From the NCBI GenBank assembly GCA_963722495.1, contig CAVRND010000026.1, forward strand, positions 1 through 64,000: a stretch of DNA of 64,000 nt. Reading direction: 5' to 3'. This DNA is from Hyphomicrobium_A sp963722495 (GTDB lineage Bacteria; Pseudomonadota; Alphaproteobacteria; Rhizobiales; Hyphomicrobiaceae). Below, one piece after another: positions 18,031 through 27,561 of the stretch. Every line of letters begins with the position of its first letter. Position 1 is the first letter of the stretch. The translations under genes and the position numbers were made by a program. Under the pieces are notes generated by a model that was not told the DNA's origin, made no database searches, and saw only the letters and a list, made by a program, of their open reading frames with translations.

Positions 18031-19607
18031 ATGGCGGACGCAGTCGCATCTTCGGGAGGCAACGGCGTAGCGGACGCGGATCGCATCGATCCGCGCCGCC
18101 TGTTCGCGTTCCTGGCCATGGTGTTCGGCATGTTCATGGCGATCCTCGACATCCAGATCGTCTCCGCCTCGCTGACCGAGATCCAGGCCGGCCTCGCCGC
18201 CTCGAGCAACGAGATCTCCTGGGTGCAGACGTCCTACCTGATCGCCGAGGTGGTCATGATCCCGCTGTCGGGGTTCCTGTCGCGGGCGCTCGGCACGCGC
18301 GCGCTGTTCGCCATCTCCGCCGGCGGCTTCACGGCCGCGAGCCTGATGTGCGGGCTCTCGACCTCGATCAACGAGATGATCGTCTGGCGCGCGCTCCAGG
18401 GCTTCATCGGCGGCGGCATGATCCCGACCGTGTTCGCCTCCGCCTATCTCATCTTTCCGCGCTCGCGCAGGGCCTGATCGTGCCGCTGATCGGCCTGGTC
18501 GCGACGCTGGCGCCGACCATCGGCCCGACGGTCGGCGGCTACCTCACCGACGCGCTCTCGTGGCACTGGCTGTTCTTCATCAACGTCGTGCCGGGCATCC
18601 TCGTCACCATCGCGGCCTGGCGCTGATCGACTTCGACGAGCCGGACTATTCGCTGTTCGAGAACTTCGACTTGGTCGGCCTGCTGTCGATGGCCGGCTTC
18701 CTCGGCGCGCTCGAGTACGTGCTGGAGGAGGGACCGCGCAACGACTGGTTCGGCGACGACACCGTGTTGCTGTTCGCCTGGGTGTCGGCCATCTCGGCCG
18801 TCGTCTTCTTCGCCCGCGTGCTCACGGCGCGGCAGCCGATCGTCGACCTGCGCGCCTTCCGAACCGCAACTTCGCGGTCGGCTCGGTGTTCTCCTTCGTG
18901 CTCGGCATCGGGCTCTACGGGCTGACCTATCTCTACCCGGTCTATCTGGCCAGATCCGCGGCTACAACGCGCTGATGATCGGCGAGACGATGTTCGTCTC
19001 CGGCCTCGCCATGTTCGTGACGGCGCCGATCGCCGGCCGGCTGATGCCGTATGTCGACCAGCGCCTCATGCTGATGGCCGGCTTCCTGTTCTTCGCCGTC
19101 GGCACCTGGCAGATGACGTGGATCACGGCGGACTGGGATTTCTACGAGCTGCTGTGGCCGCAGATCTTCCGCGGCATCGGCCTGATGCTGTCGATCATCC
19201 CGATCAACGACATCTCGCTCGGCACGCTGCCGCCCGAGCGGCTCAAGAACGCGTCGGGCCTATTCAATTTGATGCGCAACCTCGGCGGCGCCGTCGGCCT
19301 CGCCGGGCTTACGACGGTGCTCAACGACCGCACGGACCTGCATCTGGCGCGGCTGCACGAGTTCATCACCTGGTCGCGCGTCCCGACCATGGAGGCGCTC
19401 AGTCAGCTGACCCAGCGCTTCTCCCAGTTCGGCAGCGACGCGCAGGCCATGGCATTGAAACAACTCATGCAAATCACCCATCGCCAGGGCGTGGTGATGG
19501 GCTTCGGCGACGTCTTCTTTCTGCTGACATTTCTCTTCGGCGGCCTGGCGCTGGCCGCCATGCTGGTGCGCAAGCCGGCCCCTAACACAGCCGCACCGGC
19601 ACATTGA
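18031..19607 (+). CDS. EmrB-type MFS multidrug exporter, DHA2 family (frameshifted)
   Basis: Inner-membrane proton antiporter with 14 expected helices, 10 bp after the adaptor gene, so the pair forms an EmrAB-like pump under the divergent TetR. Family features are LAMVFGMFMAILDIQIVSAS (helix 1 with the LDIQIV motif), ISWVQTSYLIAEVVMIPLSG, the motif-C-like region APTIGPTVGGYLTDALSWHW, then LFFINVVPG, and FVSGLAMFVTAPIAGRLMPY. The C-terminus NLMRNLGGAVGLAGLTTVLN is typical of EmrB/FarB. Breaks near 18470, 18622, 18862 and 18953. Stop TGA 19605-19607. Repaired length is about 525 residues. Confidence 0.92.
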
Positions 19608-20118
19608 GGCGGGCGGAATTTGCCCGCTGCTGTCAGGCCGCTTACGTGCCGAATAAAGTTGTCCGTTAACCTCGTTGTCACGAGACGAACAAAATGTCGC
19701 GCCAATGTCTGAACGTCGAGGGCACTGGTTTGTATCGCGTCAGGAGAGTGCATCGTGTCGGAAAGCAAAGCGGCGTTGTCGGCCTATGTGCCGGTCAGCG
19801 CGACAGCGCGAACCCGACAAATTCGAGCTTCCGCTAGAAATTTACATCATCGAGACGGTCGAACGTGAGGACGCGCAAGGTCGCGCATGCGCCAGCTGGG
19901 CTTTGCCCTGGCGCTGGTGGCCGGCATCTTCGTATCGCAGTGGCCGGTGGCATTCAGCTCCGCCAACGCGGTGACGGGCCTGCCCGTCAGCGCCGCAGGA
20001 GGCCGGCGCCCGCATCTCGGCTGCCGTTCATGCCGGAGCGGCTTCGCTTTCGCCGGCGGCATGCTGTCGAGCTGCTGAGTCAGATGCCCCGCGCCACGCT
20101 AGATGGCGCCGGGGCTTC
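19608..20118 (+). other. 511-bp region with no firmly supported gene
   Basis: Between the emrB-type stop and the convergent DUF3592 gene. Just after the stop there is a weak hairpin GCGGGC/GCCCGC (19609-19627). From GTG 19753 a frame reads VSESKAALSAYVPVSA and, after one shift, EPDKFELPLEIYIIETVERE, which looks protein-like (a small acidic cytosolic protein of about 45 residues) but lacks a clear ribosome site. A small signal-peptide ORF starts at 19887 and is listed separately. Read errors of the type seen in the neighbours could hide one short gene here. Confidence 0.4.
19887..20078 (+). CDS. Possible small exported protein
   Basis: 63 residues. MRQLGFALALVAGIFVSQWP, then VAFSSANA, looks like a Sec signal peptide with a plausible ANA cleavage site. 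The mature part (VSAAGGRRPHLGCRSCRSGF) is short, Cys-containing and of no known family. It may continue in another frame if a base is wrong. No good ribosome site immediately upstream. Confidence 0.25.
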   Translation: MRQLGFALALVAGIFVSQWPVAFSSANAVTGLPVSAAGGRRPHLGCRSCRSGFAFAGGMLSSC

Positions 20119-21035
20119 TCATTCGACGATGAAGTACACGATCACGGCGAACGCCGTGAGCGCTGCGCCCAAGATGGCGAGCACGAGACCCCACACGCTC
20201 AATCCGCTTTGCCCCGACTCCAATGTCGAGGTCTGCGGCTTGGCGGGATCGTAATACACTTCGACCGGCGCGCCGGCCGGATACTTCGCGACGTCGGCCT
20301 CCGCCTTCGCCAGCGCGCCCGCATGGTTGCCGAAGCGCACGGTGTTGCCGCTGAATGGCGTGCCATCGACCGTGTAGTCGTACGCGACCTTGGCCATGAA
20401 CTGCTTGCCGCCCTTGGTGCGGTAGGCGCGCGACTTCGCTCGATTTGACGACGCCGGCGACGGTCGGCCACCGTCAAGCTCGCGGCGCCTAACGCGCGCA
20501 CGCGCCGGATGAGCCACAGATCCGCCGAGCAAGCCGGCAAGGCCGAGGGCCAACAGTCCACCGACATAGAGCGTCTTGTCGAGGGCTCGCCGCCGGTTCG
20601 CCCGCGGTGATGCACGACAGGTAGATCGTCGAGCCGGAAAACGCGCTCCACAGGATCAGCGCCTCGCGGCCGTCCTTGGCGACGGTCCACACCGTGTCGG
20701 TGGGAAGGTCGCCGGGCTTTTCCTCGACCGTGTAGCCGTCGGCCTCGTAGTTCTTGCGTGTCTCGCTGAGGATCACGGCGCCGCCGCCCGATCCCGGCGG
20801 CCAGCCGAGGAAGGCGTAGTGGCTGCACGTCTTGCCGCGCGCCTTGGCGATGCCCGTTGATGAGCCCCTTCTTCTCCTCGAAGTGGTCGTCGGTCCACGT
20901 CGAGGCGCCGGGCGCGACGGTCACGCCCGTGCGCCAGTCGTAGCCGAACGGGCGATCCTTCGCTTGTGCGGGCAGGCCCAGCGCCAATGCGATCACGATC
21001 AGCGCCAGCGCGCGGTGAAACATCGGTGCCGTCAT
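20119..21035 (-). CDS. DUF3592 domain protein with signal peptide (frameshifted)
   Basis: The N-terminus MTAPMFHRALALIVIALALG, then LPAQAKDRPF, is a signal peptide. The next part FGYDWRTGVTVAPGASTWTD and GREALILWSAFSGSTIYLSC is extracytoplasmic. After a membrane segment (LLALGLAGLLGGSV) comes the DUF3592 core: YDYTVDGTPFSGNTVRFG, then GAPVEVYYDPAKPQTSTLES, and a last helix VWGLVLAILGAALTAFAVIV. Breaks near 20860, 20585 and 20500. The strands with the YDP motif are diagnostic of DUF3592. No function is known for the family. It could be two adjacent genes if the break near 20585 is real. Confidence 0.7.
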
Positions 21036-21116
21036 GGTGCTACCTCGTTGGCCGGCGGCCCGGGGCTGACCGCTCGGCGCCCCTATACACCGGACCCCGC
21101 GGCTTGTCCCGGCCGC

Positions 21117-21976
21117 CTAGGCGAGGTCGCTCGAGCTGGGCGAATTCGGCGTCGCTGAGCGTGATGTCCACGGCGGCGACGTTCTCCTCCAGGTGCTTCA
21201 CCTTGCCGGTGCCTGGGATGGGCAGCATGACCGGGCTGCGCTTCAACAGCCAGGCGAGCGCGATCTGGCTGGGGCCCGCGCCGTGGTGGTGGGCGATGGT
21301 GTCGAGCGCCGAGCCGGGCTTGGCGAGCGTGCCGGCCGCGAGGGGGAACCACGGAATGAAGCCGATGCCGTGCTTCTCGCAATGATTGACGACCGCGTCG
21401 CTCGACCGGTTGGTCAGGTTGAACAGGTTCTGCACCGTCGCGACCTTGAAGTGCTTCTGCGCCGCGGTGATCTGCTCGACGCTGACCTCGCTGAGACCGA
21501 CGTGGCGGATCAGCCCTTCCTTCTGCATGGCGGCGATGGCGTCGAACTGCTCGGCGCGCGGCACGCCCGGATCGATGCGGTGCAGCTGCCAGAGGTCGAT
21601 GCGCTCGACGCCGAGCCGGCGCATGCTGACGAACACCTGCTGGCGCAGGTAGTCCGGCTTGCCGCACGGCACCCAGATGTCGGGGCCGGGGCGCAGCAGT
21701 CCGCCCTTGGTGGCGATGACGAGACCTTTGTAGGGATGCAGCGCCTCGCGGATCAGCCGCTCGCTGATCTCGGGGCCGTAGCTGTCGGCCGTGTCGATGA
21801 GGTTGATGCCGAGCTCGGGAACGCGCCGCAGCGTGCGCAGCGCCTCGTCGCGCGCTTCGGGCTCGCCCCACACGCCCTTGCCGACGACGCGCATGGCGCC
21901 GAAGCCCAAGCCGATGCACGGCAAGGTCGCCGCCGATCTTGAAGCTTCCCGACTTCGCGGCATTCGCGATCGTCAT
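21117..21976 (-). CDS. Aldo/keto reductase (frameshifted at both ends)
   Basis: NADPH-dependent (beta/alpha)8 oxidoreductase. Start MTIANAAKSGSFKIGGDLAV at ATG 21976 with GAGGAG upstream; one shift near 21925 leads into RLGFGAMRVVG. Catalytic tetrad elements: NLIDTADSYGPEISERLIRE (Asp, Tyr), VIATKGGLLRPG (Lys) and LWQLHRIDP (His). The C-terminal NADPH region is MLPIPGTGKVKHLEENVAAV. The first frame runs on to 21040, but one extra C near 21125 would restore the usual ending AQLERLA and a TAG at 21119-21117, which I prefer. About 285 residues. Substrate unknown (YdbC/Tas-like group). Confidence 0.9.
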
Positions 21977-22202
21977 GCGAATTCTCCTCGTGTGGTGCGG
22001 CAACTCGGAGCCGCGTTGGTGTAAGCGCTCTCGATGGGACTGCGACAAGTGCGGCATCGCTGCGCGCGACACATGCATCCAATCATCGCGATTGGCAACA
22101 TGCACGATGGTTCCAACGCGGCTTGTTTTTCATTGGAGCAAAAAAGCGGAACCAATCGCTGCGGCGTGAGTGTTTGCCCGACAACGAAAGGAGGACAGAT
22201 CA

Positions 22203-22448
22203 ATGCAAATTAAAACCACACTTGCCGTCGTCGCCGCTGCCGCGGTCATGGTGTTCGCTGCCCCTCAGGGTGCTAGCGCGTTGCCGAAGGTGGATGGCGC
22301 CAAGCAGCTCAATTCATCGTCCGTCGAGAAGGCCGGATATCGTGACGGCCGTCGCGGTTGGCGCCGTGGCTACTATCGCCGTGGTTACGGCTATGGCCAT
22401 CGCCATTATCGCCGCCGTCCCGGCTTCGGCGTGTATCTCGGATTCTAA
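22203..22448 (+). CDS. Small secreted Arg/Tyr/Gly-rich protein
   Basis: Intact, 81 residues. AAAGGAGG seven bases before ATG 22203 is a near-perfect ribosome site. A signal peptide (TTLAVVAAAAVMVFAAPQGA, cleavage about SA-L) is followed by VDGAKQLNSSSVEKAGY and a highly basic aromatic tail RRGYYRRGYGYGHRHYRRRP. Proteins of this YRRGY-type are widespread in Hyphomicrobiales as abundant small periplasmic or surface proteins of unknown function. The strong ribosome site and the strong terminator right after it suggest high expression from a single-gene transcript. Confidence 0.85.
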   Translation: MQIKTTLAVVAAAAVMVFAAPQGASALPKVDGAKQLNSSSVEKAGYRDGRRGWRRGYYRRGYGYGHRHYRRRPGFGVYLGF

Positions 22449-22470
22449 TCATAACGGCACTACACGATGG

Positions 22471-22503
22471 AATGCCCCAGCTACGCCGCTGGGGCATTTT
22501 CTT
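22471..22503 (+). terminator. Rho-independent terminator of the small secreted protein gene
   Basis: AATGCCCCAGC (22471-22481), loop TACGCC, GCTGGGGCATT (22488-22498): a perfect 11-bp stem running into TTTTCTTT. It begins 22 bp after the stop codon. It may also act on the opposing MaoC transcript. Confidence 0.92.
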
Positions 22504-22551
22504 TGCGCGCTGAACTTTAGCGGCGCGCGGGGCCATGGCGCCAATTCCGGC

Positions 22552-23034
22552 TCAAGCCAACAGCGACGCTAGGGTGCCGTCCGCAGCCATCGCGTCCTTC
22601 ACTTTTTGCGGAATGGGATAGAGGACGCCTTCGCCCTCGAGGACGTGCTTGCCCTCCTTGTCCTCGACCCAGCAAGTGAAGACGACGTTCTTCTCGCCCA
22701 TCTCCTTCACGAGGGCGATGGCGGTGTAGGGCTCATTCAGTTGCACCGGAGCCAGGAACTTCAGATTCTGGCTGCCCCAGATCGCCCCGAGGCCGGGCAT
22801 GTCCATTCCGAAGATACCGGAGAACTTGGCGACAGAAATCATCCCGTGGGCGATGCGGTTCTTGAATTTCGTGCCCTTCGCATAGTCCTCGTCGAAGTGC
22901 GCGGGGTTGAAGTCGCCGGAAATTTCCCCGAACTTCTGCACGTCGCTATCGCTGATGGAATATTCTCGGCGCAACGTGTCGCCAACGTTCAAGTCATTGA
23001 TGGTCATGCAGGCGCGCGGCAGCGGATTGGTCAT
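22552..23034 (-). CDS. MaoC family (R)-specific enoyl-CoA hydratase/dehydratase
   Basis: Intact, 160 residues. Hot-dog fold. The catalytic Asp/His motif is seen in ISGDFNPAHFDEDYAKGTKF, followed by KNRIAHGMISVAKFSGIFG (the GMI/hydratase-2 motif). The C-terminal strand part VVFTCWVEDKEGKHVLEGEG completes the domain. Such proteins hydrate enoyl-CoA in beta-oxidation or in supply of polyhydroxyalkanoate monomers; the chain-length preference cannot be read from sequence. ATG 23034 is chosen because AGGA lies 10 bases upstream; ATG 23007 (MTINDLNVGDTL) is the alternative. Confidence 0.9.
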   Translation of the reverse strand: MTNPLPRACMTINDLNVGDTLRREYSISDSDVQKFGEISGDFNPAHFDEDYAKGTKFKNRIAHGMISVAKFSGIFGMDMPGLGAIWGSQNLKFLAPVQLNEPYTAIALVKEMGEKNVVFTCWVEDKEGKHVLEGEGVLYPIPQKVKDAMAADGTLASLLA

Positions 23035-23264
23035 GGGGAGAATTCCTGTGCAACCTTCGATGCGCACTCTTTCACGGAAGCGCGCGCGCGAGCAACCGGC
23101 GCTCTGCGTCAGGGCGTTGCCTGACGGGCGCGGGGAACACGCCATATGACGATGGGCGCAGCTGTCAAACGCGTGTAAACCATTCTCGCATGTATTGAGC
23201 TTGGACCTTGCAGGTCACCGCCGAACTTATCACATCGAGTTTGGACAGGCTTCGAGGGTGCGCA

Positions 23265-23513
23265 ATGGCGTCGGAAGAAATGCTCGATGAAGCGCGGAGA
23301 CTGGCCGGTCAGGTCCTCGCGTTGTCGCCTGATGAGGTGTCGCGTCTTTTCTACACCGAGATGAAGCGCCGAAAGCTTGGCCGCTTGGTTCGGCTGCTCG
23401 ATCGATTGGCGGCCCAGGATGGTGAGGACCGCCGCGCAGGGTCCCTGGCGCTTGAGCGCCTTGGCTTTTCAGTCGGATCAACGCCGGCTGAGCCAGACAA
23501 AAATGCGGACTAG
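23265..23513 (+). CDS. Small hypothetical protein
   Basis: 82 residues from ATG 23265 (GAGGG upstream): MASEEMLDEARRLAGQVLAL, then SPDEVSRLFYTEMKRRKLGR. Mostly helical and charged, with no membrane segment and no motif I recognise. Normal codon bias for the region and an intact frame support it as real. 182 bp separate it from ppk2. Confidence 0.5.
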   Translation: MASEEMLDEARRLAGQVLALSPDEVSRLFYTEMKRRKLGRLVRLLDRLAAQDGEDRRAGSLALERLGFSVGSTPAEPDKNAD

Positions 23514-23695
23514 TTCCCGCACTGAGTGCGACTTTCTCAACTCGGCGGCCCATCAGGAGCGCCGAGGCGTTCAACCGCCGACGACACCCACGGTGGTGGG
23601 TGAAACTGTCATCTAGGAGCAATACGCTTCAAGTTAGGGCTGATGGCGCTGCGACCGCGCTCAAACGACGTCGGCTTCAAGTTGGGAGATTAAGA

Positions 23696-24620
23696 GTGAC
23701 TACCAACCCACGCCCCAAAGACCTTCACTTGCGGATTCGCGCCGAACTTGTCGACAGCTTCGATGAAGAATTGGAGATGGAGCTCGACGACGAGCGCCTC
23801 GACGAAGCTGCTCGACGAGACTGCCGACTGAGCCAGCGCCGAAGGCATGGACCGGAACTTCTATTTCAAGGAGCTGTTCCGGCTGCAGGGCGAACTGGTC
23901 AAGCTGCAGGACTGGGTCGCTGCACCAGAAGCTGAAGGTCGTCGTGATCTTCGAAGGCCGCGACTGCGGCCGGCAAGGGCGGCGTCATCAAGCGGATCAC
24001 CCAGCGCCTCAACCCGCGCGTCTGCCGCGTCGCCGCGCTGCCGGCGCCGAGCGAGCGCGAGCGGACGCAATGGTATTTCCAGCGCTACGTCGCGCACCTG
24101 CCGGCCGGCGGCGAGATCGTGCTGTTCGACCGCAGCTGGTACAACCGCGCCGGCGTCGAGCGCGTCATGGGGTTCTGCAGCGAGGACGAGGTGCGAGGAG
24201 TTCTTCCGCACGGTGCCCGAGTTCGAGCGCATGCTGGTGCGCTCCGGCATCATGCTGATCAAGTACTGGTTCTCGATCACCGACGAGGAGCAGCAATTCC
24301 GCTTCCTGATGCGCATCCACGATCCGCTGAAGCAGTGGAAGCTCAGCCCGATGGACTGGAGTCGCGCGTCCGCTGGGAAGCGTACACCAAGGCCAAGGAG
24401 GAGATGCTGGAGCGCACCAACATTCCGGAAGCGCCCTGGTGGGTCGTCGAGGCCGTCGACAAGAAGCGGGCGCGGCTCAACTGCATCAGTCACCTGCTGC
24501 ACCAGATCCCCTACGAGGAGGTGGCAGCGCGCGCCGATCGTGCTGCCGGAGCGGACCCATCATCCGGACTACCAGCGTCAACCCATCCCGCGCGAGATGT
24601 ACGTGCCTGAAGTGTATTGA
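23696..24620 (+). CDS. ppk2: Polyphosphate kinase 2 (frameshifted)
   Basis: PPK2 transfers phosphate between polyphosphate and nucleoside (di)phosphates. GTG 23696 behind GGGAG; N-terminus VTTNPRPKDLHLRIRAELVD. The P-loop FEGRDAAGKGGVIKR is recovered by removing an extra T at 23964. Others: RTQWYFQRYVAHLPAGGEIV, LFDRSWYNRAGVERVMGFC (the lid and DRSWYNR motif), FERMLVRSGIMLIKYWFSIT, then QFRFLMRIHDPLKQWKLSPM and the C-terminal HHPDYQRQPIPREMYVPEVY. This fits class I, single-domain PPK2. Breaks near 23815, 23926, 23964, 24193, 24360 and 24530. About 300 residues. Confidence 0.92.
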
Positions 24621-24742
24621 AGGGATCCGATCCGGGCGGGCGAGTCTGGTCCAGTCCGCAGCATCGTCGCTCAGGCAAAACGCTAAATTAACCACCATGA
24701 CAGAACTATGAATGCTAGAGACAATCGAGCGCCAGAGGTGGG

Positions 24743-25404
24743 ATGCTGTCGGGAGAGTGCAGGTCGCGTGGCCCCTTCCTTTTCGCGGGCGAAGACTTCG
24801 GCTGGCGTCTCCCGGTGCCGCTAGCCGAGATCAGGCCGACGCAGATGGCCGTTGGGATGCGATCCGTCGAAGCGAAACGCCGGAAAATTCAGCGCACCGT
24901 CGACAGTCCACGGAAGCTTCGCAGATATCTTGAGAAGCAGACTCGTCGCCCGCTGTTCTCGGGCCCAGCGAAGCCTACTACATCATCGATCACCATCACT
25001 TGAGCCTCGCGCTCTTGCAGAGCGATGTTGACGAGGTGTTCGTGCGTGTCGTTGGTGACTTGTCGGACATGCCAAAGCGCGCCTTTTTCGATACCATGGT
25101 CGCCCTTGGATGGCTTCACGCGTACGATGCCCGGGGCAGAACGGTCTGCCCTACGCGGCTACCTACCTCGCTCGCCCAACTAAGGCCAGACAGCTATCGC
25201 GACCTCGCATGGTCGGTGCGCAAAACCGGTGGGTTCATCAAGACAACTGTACCGTTCAGCGAATTCGCATGGGCGAACTTCTTCCGTAGGCATATTCCCA
25301 AGTTCACGCTGACACGTGACTTCGGGCTGGCGCACGAGCGAGCCATGCGACTTGCCTGCTCGTATCGTGCGCGGCACCTGCCGGGAACCGTCTACCGGTC
25401 CTGA
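24743..25404 (+). CDS. ParB-like nuclease-fold protein (ParBc_2), frameshifted
   Basis: Family PF08857-like: PVPLAEIRPTQMAVGMRSVE is the ParB-type opening, followed after a shift near 24943 by the hallmark IDHHHLSLALLQSDVDEVFV, then YRDLAWSVRKTGGFIKTTVP, FAWANFFRRHI and the end ACSYRARHLPGTVYRS. About 220 residues. In other bacteria such stand-alone proteins are unrelated to chromosome partition loci, and their function is unknown. There is no parA nearby. It ends 14 bp before the convergent tRNA-Ser gene. Confidence 0.75.
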
Positions 25405-25417
25405 TTGCTGTGATTGG

Positions 25418-25504
25418 CGGAAGGGGTGGGATTTGAACCCACGGTGGGCTTGCACCCACGCCGGTTTTCAAGACCGGTGCCTTAAACCACTCGGCCACCC
25501 TTCC
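25418..25504 (-). tRNA. tRNA-Ser (anticodon UGA)
   Basis: On the minus strand GGAAGGG (25504-25498) pairs with CCCTTCC (25425-25419), followed by discriminator G at 25418, as is usual for serine tRNAs. The D-arm GCCGAGTGGTTTAAGGC, the anticodon stem CCGGT/ACCGG with loop CTTGAAA (anticodon TGA), a long variable arm (GTGGGTGC AAGCCCAC) and the T-arm GTGGG TTCAAAT CCCAC are all present. CCA is not encoded. Confidence 0.96.
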
Positions 25505-25632
25505 TGCGCCGCCGCGACGGCGCAGCGGAACCTATAGACGTCGTCGCGGCCCCTCAAGCGGCTGCGACGGTTTTATCTGCGGTTGGGGATGATTTGCCGT
25601 CGCAGCCCCACGGGCCGTGACCGGCTGCCGGC

Positions 25633-27318
25633 TCAGCTTGCCAACGGAAGCAGGGGAGGGGCGAGGCGCGCTAGCGTTTTGTGGGTCCGCGCCATGTCCT
25701 CTTCAAAGAAGCAATAGCCTGTGCCGCCCGCGGCCTTCGAGCGGTATAGCGCGGCGTCGGCGCGCGACAGAAGCGTTTCGCAGTCTTCCGAGGCGTCTCG
25801 GGACACCGCGATACCGACACTGGCTCCGATTTCCACGATACGCCCGTCCAGGTCATATGGGCCGCTCAGCGAGGCCACGATGCGCGCGGCCAAATCGGCC
25901 GTCTCTTGCGCCGACCCGAGAACGGTCTGCAGCACCACGAACTCGTCTCCGCCGAGGCGGGCGACGAGATCGGCCGCGCGGACGGCGTCGCGTAGGCGCT
26001 CTGCCACGGCCTTGAGCAAGTCGTCGCCCATCGCGTGGCCTTGCGTATCGTTGACATGCTTGAAGCGGTCGAGGTCGATGAACAGTACGGCGATCTTCTC
26101 GCCGCTGGGGGTGCGCATCAAGGCGCCCTCGAGCCGCTCGATGAGCTGAGCGCGATTAGGCAGACCCGTCAGCATGTCGTGCCGCGCCATGTGGGTGATC
26201 TTCGCGTCCTGGTCGATGCGCTCGGTAATGTCCTCTTGCACATCGACCCAGCCGCCGCCGGCGATCGGTCCGACCTTCTTGACAATGGTGCGGCCGTCAT
26301 CGAGCTGCACCATCTCCGTGAACGTCGCTCCGCAGTCGAGTTTCAGGAGATGCTGGGCGATAGAGAAACAAGCGCCGTCACCGCCGCTTGGTTGCGGCAG
26401 GCTGGAGAGGATGTCGGCGAACCGCGTTCCCGCGCAGGTCACGTCGGCCGACAAGCAGTAGAGCTGCCGATAGGCGGGATTGCACATGATGAGGCGCTGA
26501 TCCCCGTCGAACATTGACAGTGCGATGGGCAGGTGCCGCACGGCCGCCTCGAGCAGCCCGTTTTGCTTGCGCAGAGCCGCCTGGTGCCGGAAGTTCGCAC
26601 GCTGCACGATCGCGGCTGCGAAGGAGGCCAGAAGAACAATGGAGGTGACGGTGGCGATGGCCAACGCCAGGTACGTCCGGTTCATGCCGATCCCTTCGAA
26701 CACTACCGTCGGGTCCGGCTGGATCGCCACCGCCCCCATGGCCGTGAAATGCAGCGCGCAGATCGCAAGTGTGAGCAGCGCGCTGGAGCGAAGGATGGCG
26801 CCCATTCCCCTGTGCGAGTGAAATTCGAGCATCGCCAGCGCGGCTATCGCAGAGCCGAGGATCAGCGAGGTGGCGACCAGATCGGTATCCCACGCGATGG
26901 TGCCGGGGATGACGAGTGCCGTCATGCCGGCGAAATGCATAGTGCCGATGGCGAGCCCGATGATCGCGCCGCCCGCCGCGGCCCACAGGCGGCCAGGCCG
27001 TGTGGATACGGCGAAGCCTGCTGCGGCGACGGCTATGGCAATCAGCAGCGAAGTGGTGGTGGCGACCGGCTCATACGACGTCGGCAGGGCGCCCTTGTAT
27101 GCAAGCATGGCAACGAAATGCGTCGCCCAAATTCCCGAGCCCGCGCTGACGCCGGTTGCAGCCGCCCAGAGCAGTCTGCGACGGCCGCAGGCTTCGGCGA
27201 TCGAGTACATGAGAAATGACGTCAGCGTCGTGGCTATGCACACAACCACTGCGAGGAGCACCAGCCAGTAATCGTGCTCGGCCACCAAACATGAGAGGAC
27301 GCGGTACATTCGGACCAC
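25633..27318 (-). CDS. MHYT-PAS-GGDEF diguanylate cyclase
   Basis: Intact, 561 residues. The seven-helix MHYT sensor (residues 1-240) shows three conserved motifs WATHFVAM, GTMHFAGM and ALHFTAMG, proposed to bind copper or sense a diatomic gas. Next a PAS domain (LPIALSMFDGDQRLIMCNPA) and a C-terminal GGDEF domain (MLTGLPNRAQLIERLEGAL; active site RLGGDEFVVL). There is no EAL domain, so the predicted activity is synthesis of c-di-GMP only. No RxxD inhibitory site is apparent five residues before GGDEF. A stand-alone gene. Confidence 0.93.
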   Translation of the reverse strand: MVRMYRVLSCLVAEHDYWLVLLAVVVCIATTLTSFLMYSIAEACGRRRLLWAAATGVSAGSGIWATHFVAMLAYKGALPTSYEPVATTTSLLIAIAVAAAGFAVSTRPGRLWAAAGGAIIGLAIGTMHFAGMTALVIPGTIAWDTDLVATSLILGSAIAALAMLEFHSHRGMGAILRSSALLTLAICALHFTAMGAVAIQPDPTVVFEGIGMNRTYLALAIATVTSIVLLASFAAAIVQRANFRHQAALRKQNGLLEAAVRHLPIALSMFDGDQRLIMCNPAYRQLYCLSADVTCAGTRFADILSSLPQPSGGDGACFSIAQHLLKLDCGATFTEMVQLDDGRTIVKKVGPIAGGGWVDVQEDITERIDQDAKITHMARHDMLTGLPNRAQLIERLEGALMRTPSGEKIAVLFIDLDRFKHVNDTQGHAMGDDLLKAVAERLRDAVRAADLVARLGGDEFVVLQTVLGSAQETADLAARIVASLSGPYDLDGRIVEIGASVGIAVSRDASEDCETLLSRADAALYRSKAAGGTGYCFFEEDMARTHKTLARLAPPLLPLAS

Positions 27319-27561
27319 CGTCGCCTATGCAACCCGCCGATGATAGGCGCATTCGCTAAAGCAGTACTAAGTTATTGCGAGACTCTGATACGCTGATGCC
27401 CGCGCCTCGCGCCTCAAGCTGGCCCGTGCCTTTACCCAATCTCAAGCCTGTTTTGCCAACCTGTCGCGGTGCGGGCGCTCCCAGTGGGCGCCGTCACTCG
27501 AGGGGTCGGGGATAGGCACGGTTCGCGCAGCCGCGGACCATTGAGTGGGCGTGCGCGTACG

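Noticed and set aside
25418..25504. Integrated element at tRNA-Ser
   Set aside because: No duplicated tRNA end, integrase or phage gene was found in the flanks, so the idea is kept only as a low-interest note.
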